Below are positions 8,218-15,066 of a stretch of 16,318 bases of DNA, piece after piece (positions within the stretch are counted from its first letter, which is position 1; each line of letters starts with the position of its first letter). Both the position numbers and the translations under genes were made by a program. The stretch comes from JAHFLQ01 sp964432465 (GTDB taxonomy: Bacteria > Patescibacteriota > Minisyncoccia > UBA6257 > WO2-44-18). The notes beneath the pieces are model-generated. The model did not search any database. It was not told the origin of the DNA and worked only from the letters and a program-made list of their open reading frames with translations. Location of the stretch: positions 1-16,318 of the forward strand of contig CAYSNI010000037.1 in the NCBI GenBank assembly GCA_964432465.1, in the 5' to 3' direction.

Positions 8218-9738
8218 TTATTTACCCGCCGCCAGAGGTATGTCTAGGTTGATAATGTCTGATTTCCTAACAGGCATTTCTGGAGACTGGAAAGCTTCGT
8301 ATCCCGGCTTGGCACAAGTAACATAGTAATTCCCGGGAGTAACCAAAAACTTAAAGCGGCCGTCACGATCAGTAACGAAAGTCGCAAGAAGCCAATTGTA
8401 TCTGGATTCGTAAACTCGAACAACGGCTAGCGGTATTGGCGTTTTCAAAGACCTATCCGTCACTACTCCGTATGAACGAGAGGTCAGATGATCTAAGATA
8501 TATTTCAAAATATCCATCAGTATATAGAAGAGCAGTATTCCTAAGTGCAGATTTGTTGGAAAAATAAACCACACCACTAAACTAATCAGGGTGCCGACCA
8601 CTAACATCCAGGAACCGCCGACCTCAAAAATAGTCTTAGCTTTACTAAAAAATGATCTTAACCAAACCAATTTTGCTTCCTTTGAGGCTAGTGGGATTTC
8701 CAAATTAAGAGCCTCAGTTTGGTTTCCAGAAACTCGAACCGGAGAACTCTGATAATCCACAAAGTCAGCTTTAAAAACCTTCAGGTAATACTCACCTTCT
8801 GGTGCTAAAAAGCCAAAACGACCATCGCTATCAGTGGTGCTAACATTTTTCTGTTTCTGCGAGGATGCTTCAAATAAGTGCACCGCGGCGCCGGCAATCG
8901 GATGCCGAGTCGCTTTATCGTACACTATACCCCACGACCGGCTGGTTCTTTTTTTCAATGATCCCAGCGCGGCGATATTGAAGAATTGGATCAAATTCCA
9001 CCAAGGAACACTGACCGCGGTCGCGACCGCGCCAACCGCGGCAGCCGCGGTGGTAGTTTCTGGGGCTACGGCTTGAACAACTTCGTTTTGTCTGGCACTT
9101 TCAGCGACTACCGCAACAGTCGCGCTAACTGATTGAGCAGCGCTGACTACTGCTTCTACCGTATTCTCAACAACCTCTGTTACCGCAGAAGTAGTATTAT
9201 CGATAACTTCTTGGACTGTCGTGGGAGTCTGAGGCTCCGGAGTTGAGGTTGGCGTCGGTGTTGGAGTTGGAGTTGGTGCTGGTGAAGGAGTTGATTGGGA
9301 GTCCGAAGTAATAATCAAAGAAAAATTTAACTCGCTATTCCAAGTCTTTGGTCCACTCTGTGGAGCCGGAGACCACTCCCCGCTCAGCGCGCCATAAACA
9401 ATACAGGCCGTCGGACGACCTCGATATTCCTGTAAAATTTGCTTTTCCTCATCCGGCTGAAAAGTACCGAGCGTCACAGTTAAATTCCTGGAAACACTGC
9501 TCCAAATCTTGTCGGATCCTAAATTAATCGGGGTGATCCCTAATGGTATATTGAAAACTGCCTTTGTATTAATCGAGGTTGCGGTTGTGTTGCTGATTCT
9601 TAAAGAGACAGTAGAAACCTGCTCAGATTCACCGGAAGCGTTCGGACTAATTAGTTGGCAGCTAGAAGTTTGAGCCTGCGCGAGGCTAAAAAAAGCCACG
9701 AAACCAAGTACTGTAGAAAGCAGTGTATTGGCGATCAT
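8218..9738 (-). CDS. Membrane protein with Pro/Thr linker and two carboxypeptidase-regulatory-like domains
   Basis: 506 residues from ATG at 9738. An upstream ATG at 9780 is in frame but lies ahead of the apparent -10 box and would spoil the signal peptide. Order: signal peptide to about 23 (SLAQAQ-TS); a beta-type domain at about 26-145 with two Cys; a Pro/Thr linker at 151-174; an Ala/Val/Glu-rich segment; a membrane helix at about 230-258 ending in LKKR; a first CarboxypepD_reg-like domain at 267-350 (WGIVYDKATRHPIAGA, TTDSDGRFGFL, GEYYLKV); two membrane helices at about 375-393 and 397-415; and a second such domain at 420-502 (YGVVTDRSLKTPIPLA, VTDRDGRFKFL, GNYYVTCAKPGY). These domains are transthyretin-like beta sandwiches, usually outside the cytoplasm, with binding or stabilising roles. 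Positive charges after the first helix suggest they may face the cytoplasm here. First gene of the surface operon. Confidence 0.82.
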   Translation of the reverse strand: MIANTLLSTVLGFVAFFSLAQAQTSSCQLISPNASGESEQVSTVSLRISNTTATSINTKAVFNIPLGITPINLGSDKIWSSVSRNLTVTLGTFQPDEEKQILQEYRGRPTACIVYGALSGEWSPAPQSGPKTWNSELNFSLIITSDSQSTPSPAPTPTPTPTPTSTPEPQTPTTVQEVIDNTTSAVTEVVENTVEAVVSAAQSVSATVAVVAESARQNEVVQAVAPETTTAAAAVGAVATAVSVPWWNLIQFFNIAALGSLKKRTSRSWGIVYDKATRHPIAGAAVHLFEASSQKQKNVSTTDSDGRFGFLAPEGEYYLKVFKADFVDYQSSPVRVSGNQTEALNLEIPLASKEAKLVWLRSFFSKAKTIFEVGGSWMLVVGTLISLVVWFIFPTNLHLGILLFYILMDILKYILDHLTSRSYGVVTDRSLKTPIPLAVVRVYESRYNWLLATFVTDRDGRFKFLVTPGNYYVTCAKPGYEAFQSPEMPVRKSDIINLDIPLAAGK

Positions 9739-9747
9739 TATAGATAA

Positions 9748-9753
9748 ATTATA
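9748..9753 (-). promoter_or_regulatory. Likely -10 box of the surface-protein operon
   Basis: Perfect TATAAT on the minus strand, 9 nt before the ATG at 9738. A TTGAAC lies at 9775-9780 but with a 21-nt spacer, so the -35 assignment is weak. A start site 6-8 nt downstream would leave essentially no 5' leader. Confidence 0.6.
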
Positions 9754-9791
9754 CCATATGAATAATAAATTCTCGTTCAAATTACTTAATT

Positions 9792-9820
9792 TTGACTATA
9801 ATTACATAATCTGATAAACT
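9792..9820 (+). promoter_or_regulatory. Promoter of infC-rpmI-rplT
   Basis: TTGACT (9792-9797), a 17-nt spacer, then TAAACT (9815-9820) preceded by TG one base away (extended -10). The predicted start of transcription is near 9827, which is at or next to the proposed infC start codon. This leaves no room for an L20- or IF-3-type autoregulatory leader. It is divergent from the surface-operon promoter, with about 40 bp between the two boxes. Confidence 0.6.
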
Positions 9821-9827
9821 GACAACT

Positions 9828-10331
9828 ATCCAAAATCCACGAATTAATAATCAAATAACTGCTCCGGAAGTGATGGTAATAGCAGAGGACGGTCAGGCCT
9901 TGGGTAAAATGGACATCGCGTCCGCCTTGAAGCTGGCAAGGGAGAAGAAAATTGACCTTATCGAGATTGCCGCCTCGGCAAAGCCACCAGTCGCCCGCTT
10001 GATGAGCTACGACAAATTTCGCTATCAGCAGGAAAAGAAAATGAAGAAGCAAAAAGCTCTTCAAAAGGGCAGCGAGATGAAACAGGTACAGATTAGCATT
10101 CGAGAGGCTGCTCATGATCTTAAAATGAAAGCGGATCGAGTGAACAAATTCATGGATGAAGGTAGCCAGGTGGAAATTGTGATGACCTTGAGAGGTCGTG
10201 AAAAAGCTAATAAAGATTTCGCTAAAGAAAAACTTAATGATTTTATGAAGATCATTAGTCCCGAGCATCGAGTGATTATGGAGCCGAGAGTAGGAGGATA
10301 CGGAATAACACTACACGTAACTAAGAAGTAA
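9828..10331 (+). CDS. infC: Translation initiation factor IF-3, probable non-canonical start
   Basis: IF-3 binds the 30S subunit, keeps it apart from 50S and checks the start codon and initiator tRNA. The IF-3 signature is clear: the N-domain EDGQALGKMDIASALKLA then KIDLIEIA and KPPVARLM, a Lys-rich linker (about 10032-10090), and a C-domain with MKQVQISIR, VEIVMTLRGRE and a final GGYGITLHV. The frame also encodes the conserved family N-terminus RINNQITAPEV ahead of the first canonical start (GTG 9870, ATG 9873). The frame is open only back to a stop at 9807-9809 and holds no ATG, GTG or TTG in that stretch. The candidates are CTG 9819, ATC 9828, ATT 9843 and ATA 9855. I chose ATC 9828, giving 167 residues, because it precedes the Arg of the conserved block. 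E. coli infC uses AUU for autoregulation. No Shine-Dalgarno is visible. If annotated from 9870 the protein loses about 14 conserved residues. Confidence 0.9.
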   Translation: MQNPRINNQITAPEVMVIAEDGQALGKMDIASALKLAREKKIDLIEIAASAKPPVARLMSYDKFRYQQEKKMKKQKALQKGSEMKQVQISIREAAHDLKMKADRVNKFMDEGSQVEIVMTLRGREKANKDFAKEKLNDFMKIISPEHRVIMEPRVGGYGITLHVTKK

Positions 10332-10340
10332 AATATATCA

Positions 10341-10526
10341 ATGACTAAAGACAGTATCAAAGATAGAATCAAGGTGACTAAGAATGGCAAGCTAATGCGT
10401 CGCAATATGGGCCTGGGTCATTTTCGTTCTAAAAAAAGCGGCAAGGCAATGGGCCGCAAAGGCGACCGAGGCGTTTCCGTGCCGGACGCCAAAATGTTTG
10501 TAAAAAAATACGGAGTAAGTTTCTAA
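10341..10526 (+). CDS. rpmI: 50S ribosomal protein L35
   Basis: 61 residues, very basic, placed 9 nt after infC and before rplT as in most bacteria. The L35 core is present: RIKVTKNGKLMRR, then GHFRSKKSGKAMGRKG, then a C-terminal PDAKMFVKKYG. It is slightly shorter than typical L35 (about 64-66) and lacks the usual PKMKT-type N-terminal stretch. L35 is a small 23S-binding protein of the large subunit. No Shine-Dalgarno is seen before the ATG (AAATATATCA), so translation may rely on coupling or an A/U-rich unstructured start. Confidence 0.93.
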   Translation: MTKDSIKDRIKVTKNGKLMRRNMGLGHFRSKKSGKAMGRKGDRGVSVPDAKMFVKKYGVSF

Positions 10527-10547
10527 AATATTTATTCATAAAAAACA

Positions 10548-10892
10548 ATGACAAGAGTTAAACGGGGCGTAGTCGCCCACAAAAAAAGAAAGGCAACCCT
10601 AAAATACACCAAAGGTTTCCGCTGGGGACGCAAAGCCAAGGAAGCGCTAGCTAAAGAAGCATTATTGCACGCCTGGGATCACGCTTTCCGCGGCCGAAAA
10701 GAAAAAAAGCGTAACTTCCGCACTCTTTGGAACGTGAAGATCAACTCCATGAGCCGTGCCTCAGGAATCAAATACAGCCAACTGATACCAGCGTTAAAGA
10801 AAAAAGGTATTAAATTAGATCGCAAATCACTCGCCACGCTCGCCGAATTCGATCCGAAAGTCTTTGAAAAAGTAATAGCGGCTGTAAAATAA
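10548..10892 (+). CDS. rplT: 50S ribosomal protein L20
   Basis: 114 residues, the normal length for L20, which is needed early in 50S assembly and binds 23S rRNA. Recognisable blocks are TRVKRGVVAHKKRK near the N-terminus, GFRWGRKAKEALAKEALLHAWDHAFRGRKEKKRNFR, then SRASGIKYSQLIPALKKKGIKLDRKSLATLA. It is the last gene of the infC operon, 21 nt after rpmI, and is followed immediately by a strong terminator. L20 autoregulates this operon in several bacteria, but no leader structure is visible here because transcription seems to start at the gene itself. Confidence 0.95.
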   Translation: MTRVKRGVVAHKKRKATLKYTKGFRWGRKAKEALAKEALLHAWDHAFRGRKEKKRNFRTLWNVKINSMSRASGIKYSQLIPALKKKGIKLDRKSLATLAEFDPKVFEKVIAAVK

Positions 10893-10926
10893 GAAAATCC
10901 CCCCGATTCTATTCGGGGGGATTTTC
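10893..10926. terminator. Bidirectional intrinsic terminator between convergent genes
   Basis: Perfect 14-bp inverted repeat (arms 10893-10906 and 10913-10926, beginning GAAAATCCCCCC) with a 6-nt loop. The outer A/T part supplies U-rich tails in both directions. It starts directly after the rplT stop and ends 7 nt before the Nudix gene stop, so it serves both operons. Confidence 0.9.
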
Positions 10927-10933
10927 TTATTGC

Positions 10934-11404
10934 TTATTTGCGCGCCGGCAAACTACTCACGGTTGGTTTAGGACGAGGCAGTCCCTTCCGGAGAAATTCA
11001 TAGGCAGTAGTAAGGATCCGAACATTTTCCGAATATTTCGCAAGAACCTTTTTCGCGTCAGCGAACGTGAACCAAGCGTATCCTTCATGCTCATCAGACA
11101 CCGTAACCGTCGGCTGCTTAGTCTCCGCTAAGTATAAAATCACTATTTTAAAAACCTTGCCGACTCCTTTACCAAAACTGAAACGCTCATAGGTTTTAAA
11201 ATTTTCGATTAGCCTAAGCTCGGATTGTTTTAGGCCGGTTTCTTCCTGAACTTCCCGAAAAGCGGCCTGCCAACTTCTTTCGGAAGCTTCAAGTTTTCCT
11301 TTTGGAAAATTCCAATAACCATGGTTTCGATAAAGCAACAAAAACTTAACGCCTTCGCGGGTCTTTCGAAAAATGATAATTCCGGCAGAAATAACCTTAC
11401 GCAT
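10934..11404 (-). CDS. Nudix hydrolase, possibly of the diadenosine-tetraphosphatase type
   Basis: 156 residues. A perfect Nudix box (G-x5-E-x7-REUxEExGU) spans residues 36-58: G36, E42, R50-E51, E54-E55 and G57. The glutamates bind the divalent metal used to cleave X-linked nucleoside diphosphates. The preceding NHGYWNFPKGKLE resembles asymmetric Ap4A hydrolases and RNA 5'-pyrophosphohydrolase relatives. The substrate cannot be fixed from sequence, but housecleaning of dinucleoside polyphosphates is the best guess. The C-terminal tail (PRPKPTVSSLPARK) is basic and probably disordered. It is the last gene of the clpC operon, 4 nt after the DedA gene, and ends against the bidirectional terminator. 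The only purine-rich upstream stretch (AAGGTAGAG) is poorly spaced. Confidence 0.9.
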   Translation of the reverse strand: MRKVISAGIIIFRKTREGVKFLLLYRNHGYWNFPKGKLEASERSWQAAFREVQEETGLKQSELRLIENFKTYERFSFGKGVGKVFKIVILYLAETKQPTVTVSDEHEGYAWFTFADAKKVLAKYSENVRILTTAYEFLRKGLPRPKPTVSSLPARK

Positions 11405-11408
11405 GAGC

Positions 11409-12014
11409 TTACTCTACCTTAATCGCCCTCTTTTTTCTACTCCGCCAATAAAAGTACCCGGCGATACCTGCGATAATCGCAATCATGAGTAGCCACTGAT
11501 AACGCTGAACGAATTCAGCTACCTTCTCCCATTTCTTTCCGAGAAAATGCCCGAGGGTGACATAACCACCCGTCCAAATAATCGCCGGAATTACTACCAT
11601 CGGTAAAAAAACTTTATACGGAATATTCAGTATACCGGCGGCAATAGAAACGTACCCTCGAATATAGGGCATCATCCGACCTAGAAAAATTCCCCATTTA
11701 CCGCGCCTCAAAATAGATTCCTTTAGCCGATCCAACTTCTCATTAACTCCCTTCCATTTGGAAACTTTTTCCATAATGTAATGTTCGAAGAAATAAAATA
11801 TCGTAAAAAGCAGCGTCGTCCCAATCACGTCGGCCATGATTGCCGTCAAAACCGTCAGCCAAAAATTAAGACCGCCAATAACCGTCAGCGCTCCGGCGAA
11901 TAAAAGCACGAGCTCATTCGGCACAAGATTTGGAACCCCGATCTCCTGTAAAAATACTAGAATAAAGATCGCCCCGTAGCCGTATTCATTTACGAAACTG
12001 AGCAGGGCGTCCAT
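11409..12014 (-). CDS. DedA-family membrane protein
   Basis: 201 residues with the DedA (VTT/SNARE-associated) layout: a re-entrant-like N-terminal segment FLQEIGVPNLVPNELVLLFAG with E24, P28, P32 and E34; a helix at about 50-78; a basic amphipathic loop; then the hallmark FLGRMMPYIRGYVSIAAG with R113, P116, R119 and G127. Two more membrane helices follow (about 136-158 and 172-190) and a basic tail RSRKKR. DedA proteins are lipid scramblases or flippases (undecaprenyl phosphate, phosphatidylethanolamine) that use the membrane potential. The carrier handled here cannot be told. The gene lies 3 nt after the MFS gene and 4 nt before the Nudix gene, so it is part of one transcript. Confidence 0.9.
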   Translation of the reverse strand: MDALLSFVNEYGYGAIFILVFLQEIGVPNLVPNELVLLFAGALTVIGGLNFWLTVLTAIMADVIGTTLLFTIFYFFEHYIMEKVSKWKGVNEKLDRLKESILRRGKWGIFLGRMMPYIRGYVSIAAGILNIPYKVFLPMVVIPAIIWTGGYVTLGHFLGKKWEKVAEFVQRYQWLLMIAIIAGIAGYFYWRSRKKRAIKVE

Positions 12015-12017
12015 ACT

Positions 12018-12650
12018 TTATTTCTGCTGATGAATCCGCTCCGGATACACGTTCTTCTCCAACCTGGCGCCAAAAATAGAATTTCGCATCGTTAAAAGTA
12101 GCAATGAGCTAAAAATTGTTACCGCTCCAGATCCGATAAAAAGAGTTCGAAATCCGAAAGTATCAACGATGTAGCCGCCAAGAGCCGCGGCGACAGCGGT
12201 AGACATGCCGATCGCGAAAACACTTTCTAGGCTCCACTCAAAACTGATGCGCCACTTGTCCACGTGTCGGGTAAAAATTGAATACCAGGCCGGAACCGCC
12301 CAGGCCATGATAAATCCGTAAACTCCGTTCACCAAATAAAGATGCCACGGCTCGGAAACAAATATGTACGCGAACGGTATAAGTCCGCTGAAAAAATAAC
12401 CTAGCACCATCGCCCAATAATCATCCGTCTCCCCATCCGTGCGATCAAGAAATCTGGCGATTGGAAGCTGGACGATAGACTTTACAATCCAAAATATAGA
12501 AACTGCGAATCCGGCTACGGCCGCGCTACCGCCATTTATATGCTGGGTGATGAAAATTGCGAAAACCGGACCAAAAGAAGCGAACGCCGAGTTATAAAAA
12601 AAGTCCGCGATGACGATAGTACGAATAACTTTGTTAATGTTTTTAAACAT
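12018..12650 (-). CDS. Six-helix (half-size) MFS-type membrane protein
   Basis: 210 residues, about half the usual 12-helix length of Major Facilitator Superfamily transporters. Six hydrophobic helices lie at about 10-30, 43-63, 79-98, 103-122, 143-162 and 168-188. A motif-A-like loop, ARFLDRTDG, follows the second helix at about 65-73, as in an MFS N-terminal half. No second half follows: the stop is clean and DedA begins 3 nt later. I saw no trace of an MFS C-half in other frames. It may act as a homodimer or pair with another half. The substrate is unknown. The start overlaps the end of the ClpC-like gene by 8 nt. Confidence 0.78.
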   Translation of the reverse strand: MFKNINKVIRTIVIADFFYNSAFASFGPVFAIFITQHINGGSAAVAGFAVSIFWIVKSIVQLPIARFLDRTDGETDDYWAMVLGYFFSGLIPFAYIFVSEPWHLYLVNGVYGFIMAWAVPAWYSIFTRHVDKWRISFEWSLESVFAIGMSTAVAAALGGYIVDTFGFRTLFIGSGAVTIFSSLLLLTMRNSIFGARLEKNVYPERIHQQK

Positions 12651-15066
12651 GATCGATTGTGATTTTGCCGCCGCGGACTACTTCTCCTTTTAAAATCTTT
12701 TCCGCGAGTGGGCCACGTATTTTTTCAGAAATTACCGCGCGCAACGGGCGAGCACCAAAGACCGGATCAAAGCCGAGTTTCGCAATCTCCCGCACCACCT
12801 CCTCACTAAATTGTATATCAATTCCCTGACTTTCTCTAAGGGTCACGGCTAATTCTTTTAATTGAATGCCGGCAATCGCTTTAATATCCGCGGGCGAAAG
12901 GGGCTTAAATACGATAATACCGGAAAAGCGGTTGAGTAGCTCCGGCTTAAAATGGCCGGTCAGTTTCTTTTTTATCTGCTCCGAGAGATCCTTTACCAAC
13001 GTTCCTTTTTCGATCTCCTGCTTAATATACTCAGAGTTCGCGTTACTAGTCGTAATAATGATTGTATTCTGAAAATCCACCATTCGGCCAGCGGCATCAG
13101 TAAGACGTCCGTCATCAAATACTTGAAGGAACAAATTCAAAATATCCGGATGCGCTTTTTCAAATTCATCCAGCAGTATCAGGCTGTAAGGCTTCTGGCG
13201 GATCGCGTCCGTCACCTGATCCAAAAGACGGTTCACCGTCCCCTTGTCTTGATACTCAGACATATCAAAACGCGCCATCATTTCTGAAGAGCCGAACTGA
13301 ATCTTCGCGAGGATCTTGGAAAGCTCGGTCTTGCCTACCCCGGTTGGGCCGACAAACAAAAAGCTGGCGATCGGGCCGCCTTTTCTTGAGAGACCACTGC
13401 GGTATTCACGTAAAGCCCGGGAAACTGCTTTTACGGCCTCCTCCTGATCAATCAAGCGCTCATGAATCACTTCTTCAAGATTCAGGAGCTGCTGAGCCTC
13501 GTCTTTTCCGGCACGATGAATCGGCACATTAACCTTCTTTTCCGCGACCGCGATCACGTCATCTCCGGTGAGGATCTTCCGTCGCTTCTCCACAATATCA
13601 GCCAGCGCTTCTTTAAGTAGATCTTCCGCGCTCGCCGGCAATAATTTCTGTCGAAAATATTTCTTTGCAAGCAATACCGCCTGCTTCACCGCTGAAAAAC
13701 TGACGACCACTCGATATTCCCGCTCTAACACTAAGCTGTCGTAGACCAAGAATTGAACTGCTTCTGATTCGGCAATCTCCTGAACCTTAATCGTCTCAAA
13801 AGCGCTGACAAAATCATTATTTGATTCAATGTACTGCTTATACTCCTGCGGATAGGTAGCGCCAATCACGGAAAACGCGCCGGATTTTATCGCCGGCACC
13901 AGCACGTCCGCAACTGAGACGCCTTGGCCGCCAGCCGTCTTCAATAAATTATGGATATCCGGAATATAAAGAATGACATTACCCGCCCGGTGGATCTCTT
14001 CAAGAATTTTTTGGATACGCGCCTGAAGATCTCCTTGTGAAACTCCCGCGATCAGGCTGCCAATTTCTAGCTTCACCAACCTTCGATCAAAAAGAGGTTT
14101 CGGAACGCGGTCTTTGGTCATTTCAAATGCCAGATGATCAACAATCGCTGATTTTCCGGCGCCAGGATCACCTATTAATAGCGCATTCGGCCTTCCAGCG
14201 CGCGAGAGGACGTCCACTAGGCGGTCATATTCCAGCGCGTGCCCGATCAGAAATCCGACCCTCTCAAGCCGAGCGAGATCAGTCAGGTCTTGAGAAAACT
14301 GATCTAAATAAGGCGTAGGGCGAGCGGTCCAGGCCCGGTTCATGATTCGATGACGAATCTTATGAGAGCCACTCAATAATCCTAATAAGCTTCCCGCCTT
14401 CCCCGTGCTGAACAAAAGCGCGCTCTGAAGATCACCCGGTTTGATATCGAAGATATGGAAAAGCCGATTCACGGTCTCGTCGCCGACAACCGCCAGTGCG
14501 GAAAAAAGATCTTTGGGGTCTATCTGTGGATCGTTTGTTTTGTAGGCTTCTTCGATCGCCTTCAACACCAAGAGTCCTGACTGACCAAGCAACTGCTCTT
14601 TGGAAACCGCACGAGGAGATTCTTTAAGCATTTTTTCAATCTGATTCGCCATGTCCGTCGGCTTGATGTCCATCCGAATCAAACCCTCGCGGACATCGCG
14701 GCGATTCAGCAGTCGCTGGGCGCAGTAAAGATAAAAATTACCACCGGTAAATGCTGCTCGGTCAAACGCCCACTCCACCACCCCGTTAGCCGCGGGTGAC
14801 GCGTAATCAATCACGTTGATCCGACCGTAGGGAAGCTTAACAATGTTTTTCTTCGCTTTTCCAAAATGGATAATCTGATCTAAAAGGAAGAGTGCAAGCA
14901 AAAGACCAGTCGCCCGCAACGAACGCACATCGCTAAACAAAAAGATGGCAGTAGCGGCCACACAAAATGCGTAAGTTGCGTACAAGGCTAGGCGCACGAA
15001 CAAACGTCCGCCAATGCTCATGCGGAGTTTGGGGTCGTCAAAATAAAATACCCGTTCGTTATTCAT
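12643..15066 (-). CDS. Membrane-anchored ClpC-like AAA+ protein with altered pore loops
   Basis: 807 residues. Two membrane helices (about 22-44 and 53-67) precede Clp_N-like repeats (about 100-150 and 158-217), then AAA1 (about 268-440) and AAA2 (about 530-805). AAA1 keeps Walker A GDPGAGKS (K305), but Walker B reads ILYIPDIH instead of ILFIDEIH, the aromatic pore-loop KYRGEFE is replaced by SQGDLQ (344-348), and the usual ERRF arginine region is SAFE (421-424). AAA2 has intact Walker A GPTGVGKT (573-580), Walker B LLDEFE (D633, E634), sensor N675, arginine finger in ELLNRF (R713) and sensor 2 GARPLR (R776). However, the GYVGY pore segment is absent: NRLL (612-615) runs straight into DQVTDAIRQKPYS. 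There is no M-domain and no LGF/VGF ClpP-docking loop. It is therefore probably a ClpP-independent membrane remodelling ATPase driven by AAA2. A GAGGA 10 nt before the ATG is the best Shine-Dalgarno in the window. It overlaps both neighbours by 8 nt. Confidence 0.9.
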   Translation of the reverse strand: MNNERVFYFDDPKLRMSIGGRLFVRLALYATYAFCVAATAIFLFSDVRSLRATGLLLALFLLDQIIHFGKAKKNIVKLPYGRINVIDYASPAANGVVEWAFDRAAFTGGNFYLYCAQRLLNRRDVREGLIRMDIKPTDMANQIEKMLKESPRAVSKEQLLGQSGLLVLKAIEEAYKTNDPQIDPKDLFSALAVVGDETVNRLFHIFDIKPGDLQSALLFSTGKAGSLLGLLSGSHKIRHRIMNRAWTARPTPYLDQFSQDLTDLARLERVGFLIGHALEYDRLVDVLSRAGRPNALLIGDPGAGKSAIVDHLAFEMTKDRVPKPLFDRRLVKLEIGSLIAGVSQGDLQARIQKILEEIHRAGNVILYIPDIHNLLKTAGGQGVSVADVLVPAIKSGAFSVIGATYPQEYKQYIESNNDFVSAFETIKVQEIAESEAVQFLVYDSLVLEREYRVVVSFSAVKQAVLLAKKYFRQKLLPASAEDLLKEALADIVEKRRKILTGDDVIAVAEKKVNVPIHRAGKDEAQQLLNLEEVIHERLIDQEEAVKAVSRALREYRSGLSRKGGPIASFLFVGPTGVGKTELSKILAKIQFGSSEMMARFDMSEYQDKGTVNRLLDQVTDAIRQKPYSLILLDEFEKAHPDILNLFLQVFDDGRLTDAAGRMVDFQNTIIITTSNANSEYIKQEIEKGTLVKDLSEQIKKKLTGHFKPELLNRFSGIIVFKPLSPADIKAIAGIQLKELAVTLRESQGIDIQFSEEVVREIAKLGFDPVFGARPLRAVISEKIRGPLAEKILKGEVVRGGKITIDHV

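Noticed and set aside
9748..9827. L20- or IF-3-type autoregulatory leader ahead of infC
   Set aside because: The only good promoter predicts transcription starting at or next to the gene, leaving no leader to fold.
9870..9875. GTG or ATG at 9870/9873 as the true infC start
   Set aside because: It would remove the conserved RINNQITAPEV block that is clearly encoded in frame upstream. Kept as the fallback if non-canonical starts are not accepted.
9786..10268. 160-codon open frame on the minus strand opposite infC
   Set aside because: It is the antisense shadow of infC, with low-complexity Phe/His/Leu-rich content and no family resemblance.
12018..12020. Frameshift or nonsense mutation truncating the MFS gene
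   Set aside because: The DedA gene starts 3 nt later and no MFS C-half was recognised in any downstream frame, so the short form looks native.
12643..15066. Calling the AAA+ protein ClpB (disaggregase)
   Set aside because: It has no coiled-coil M-domain between AAA1 and AAA2. The overall order fits a membrane-anchored ClpC-like form better.
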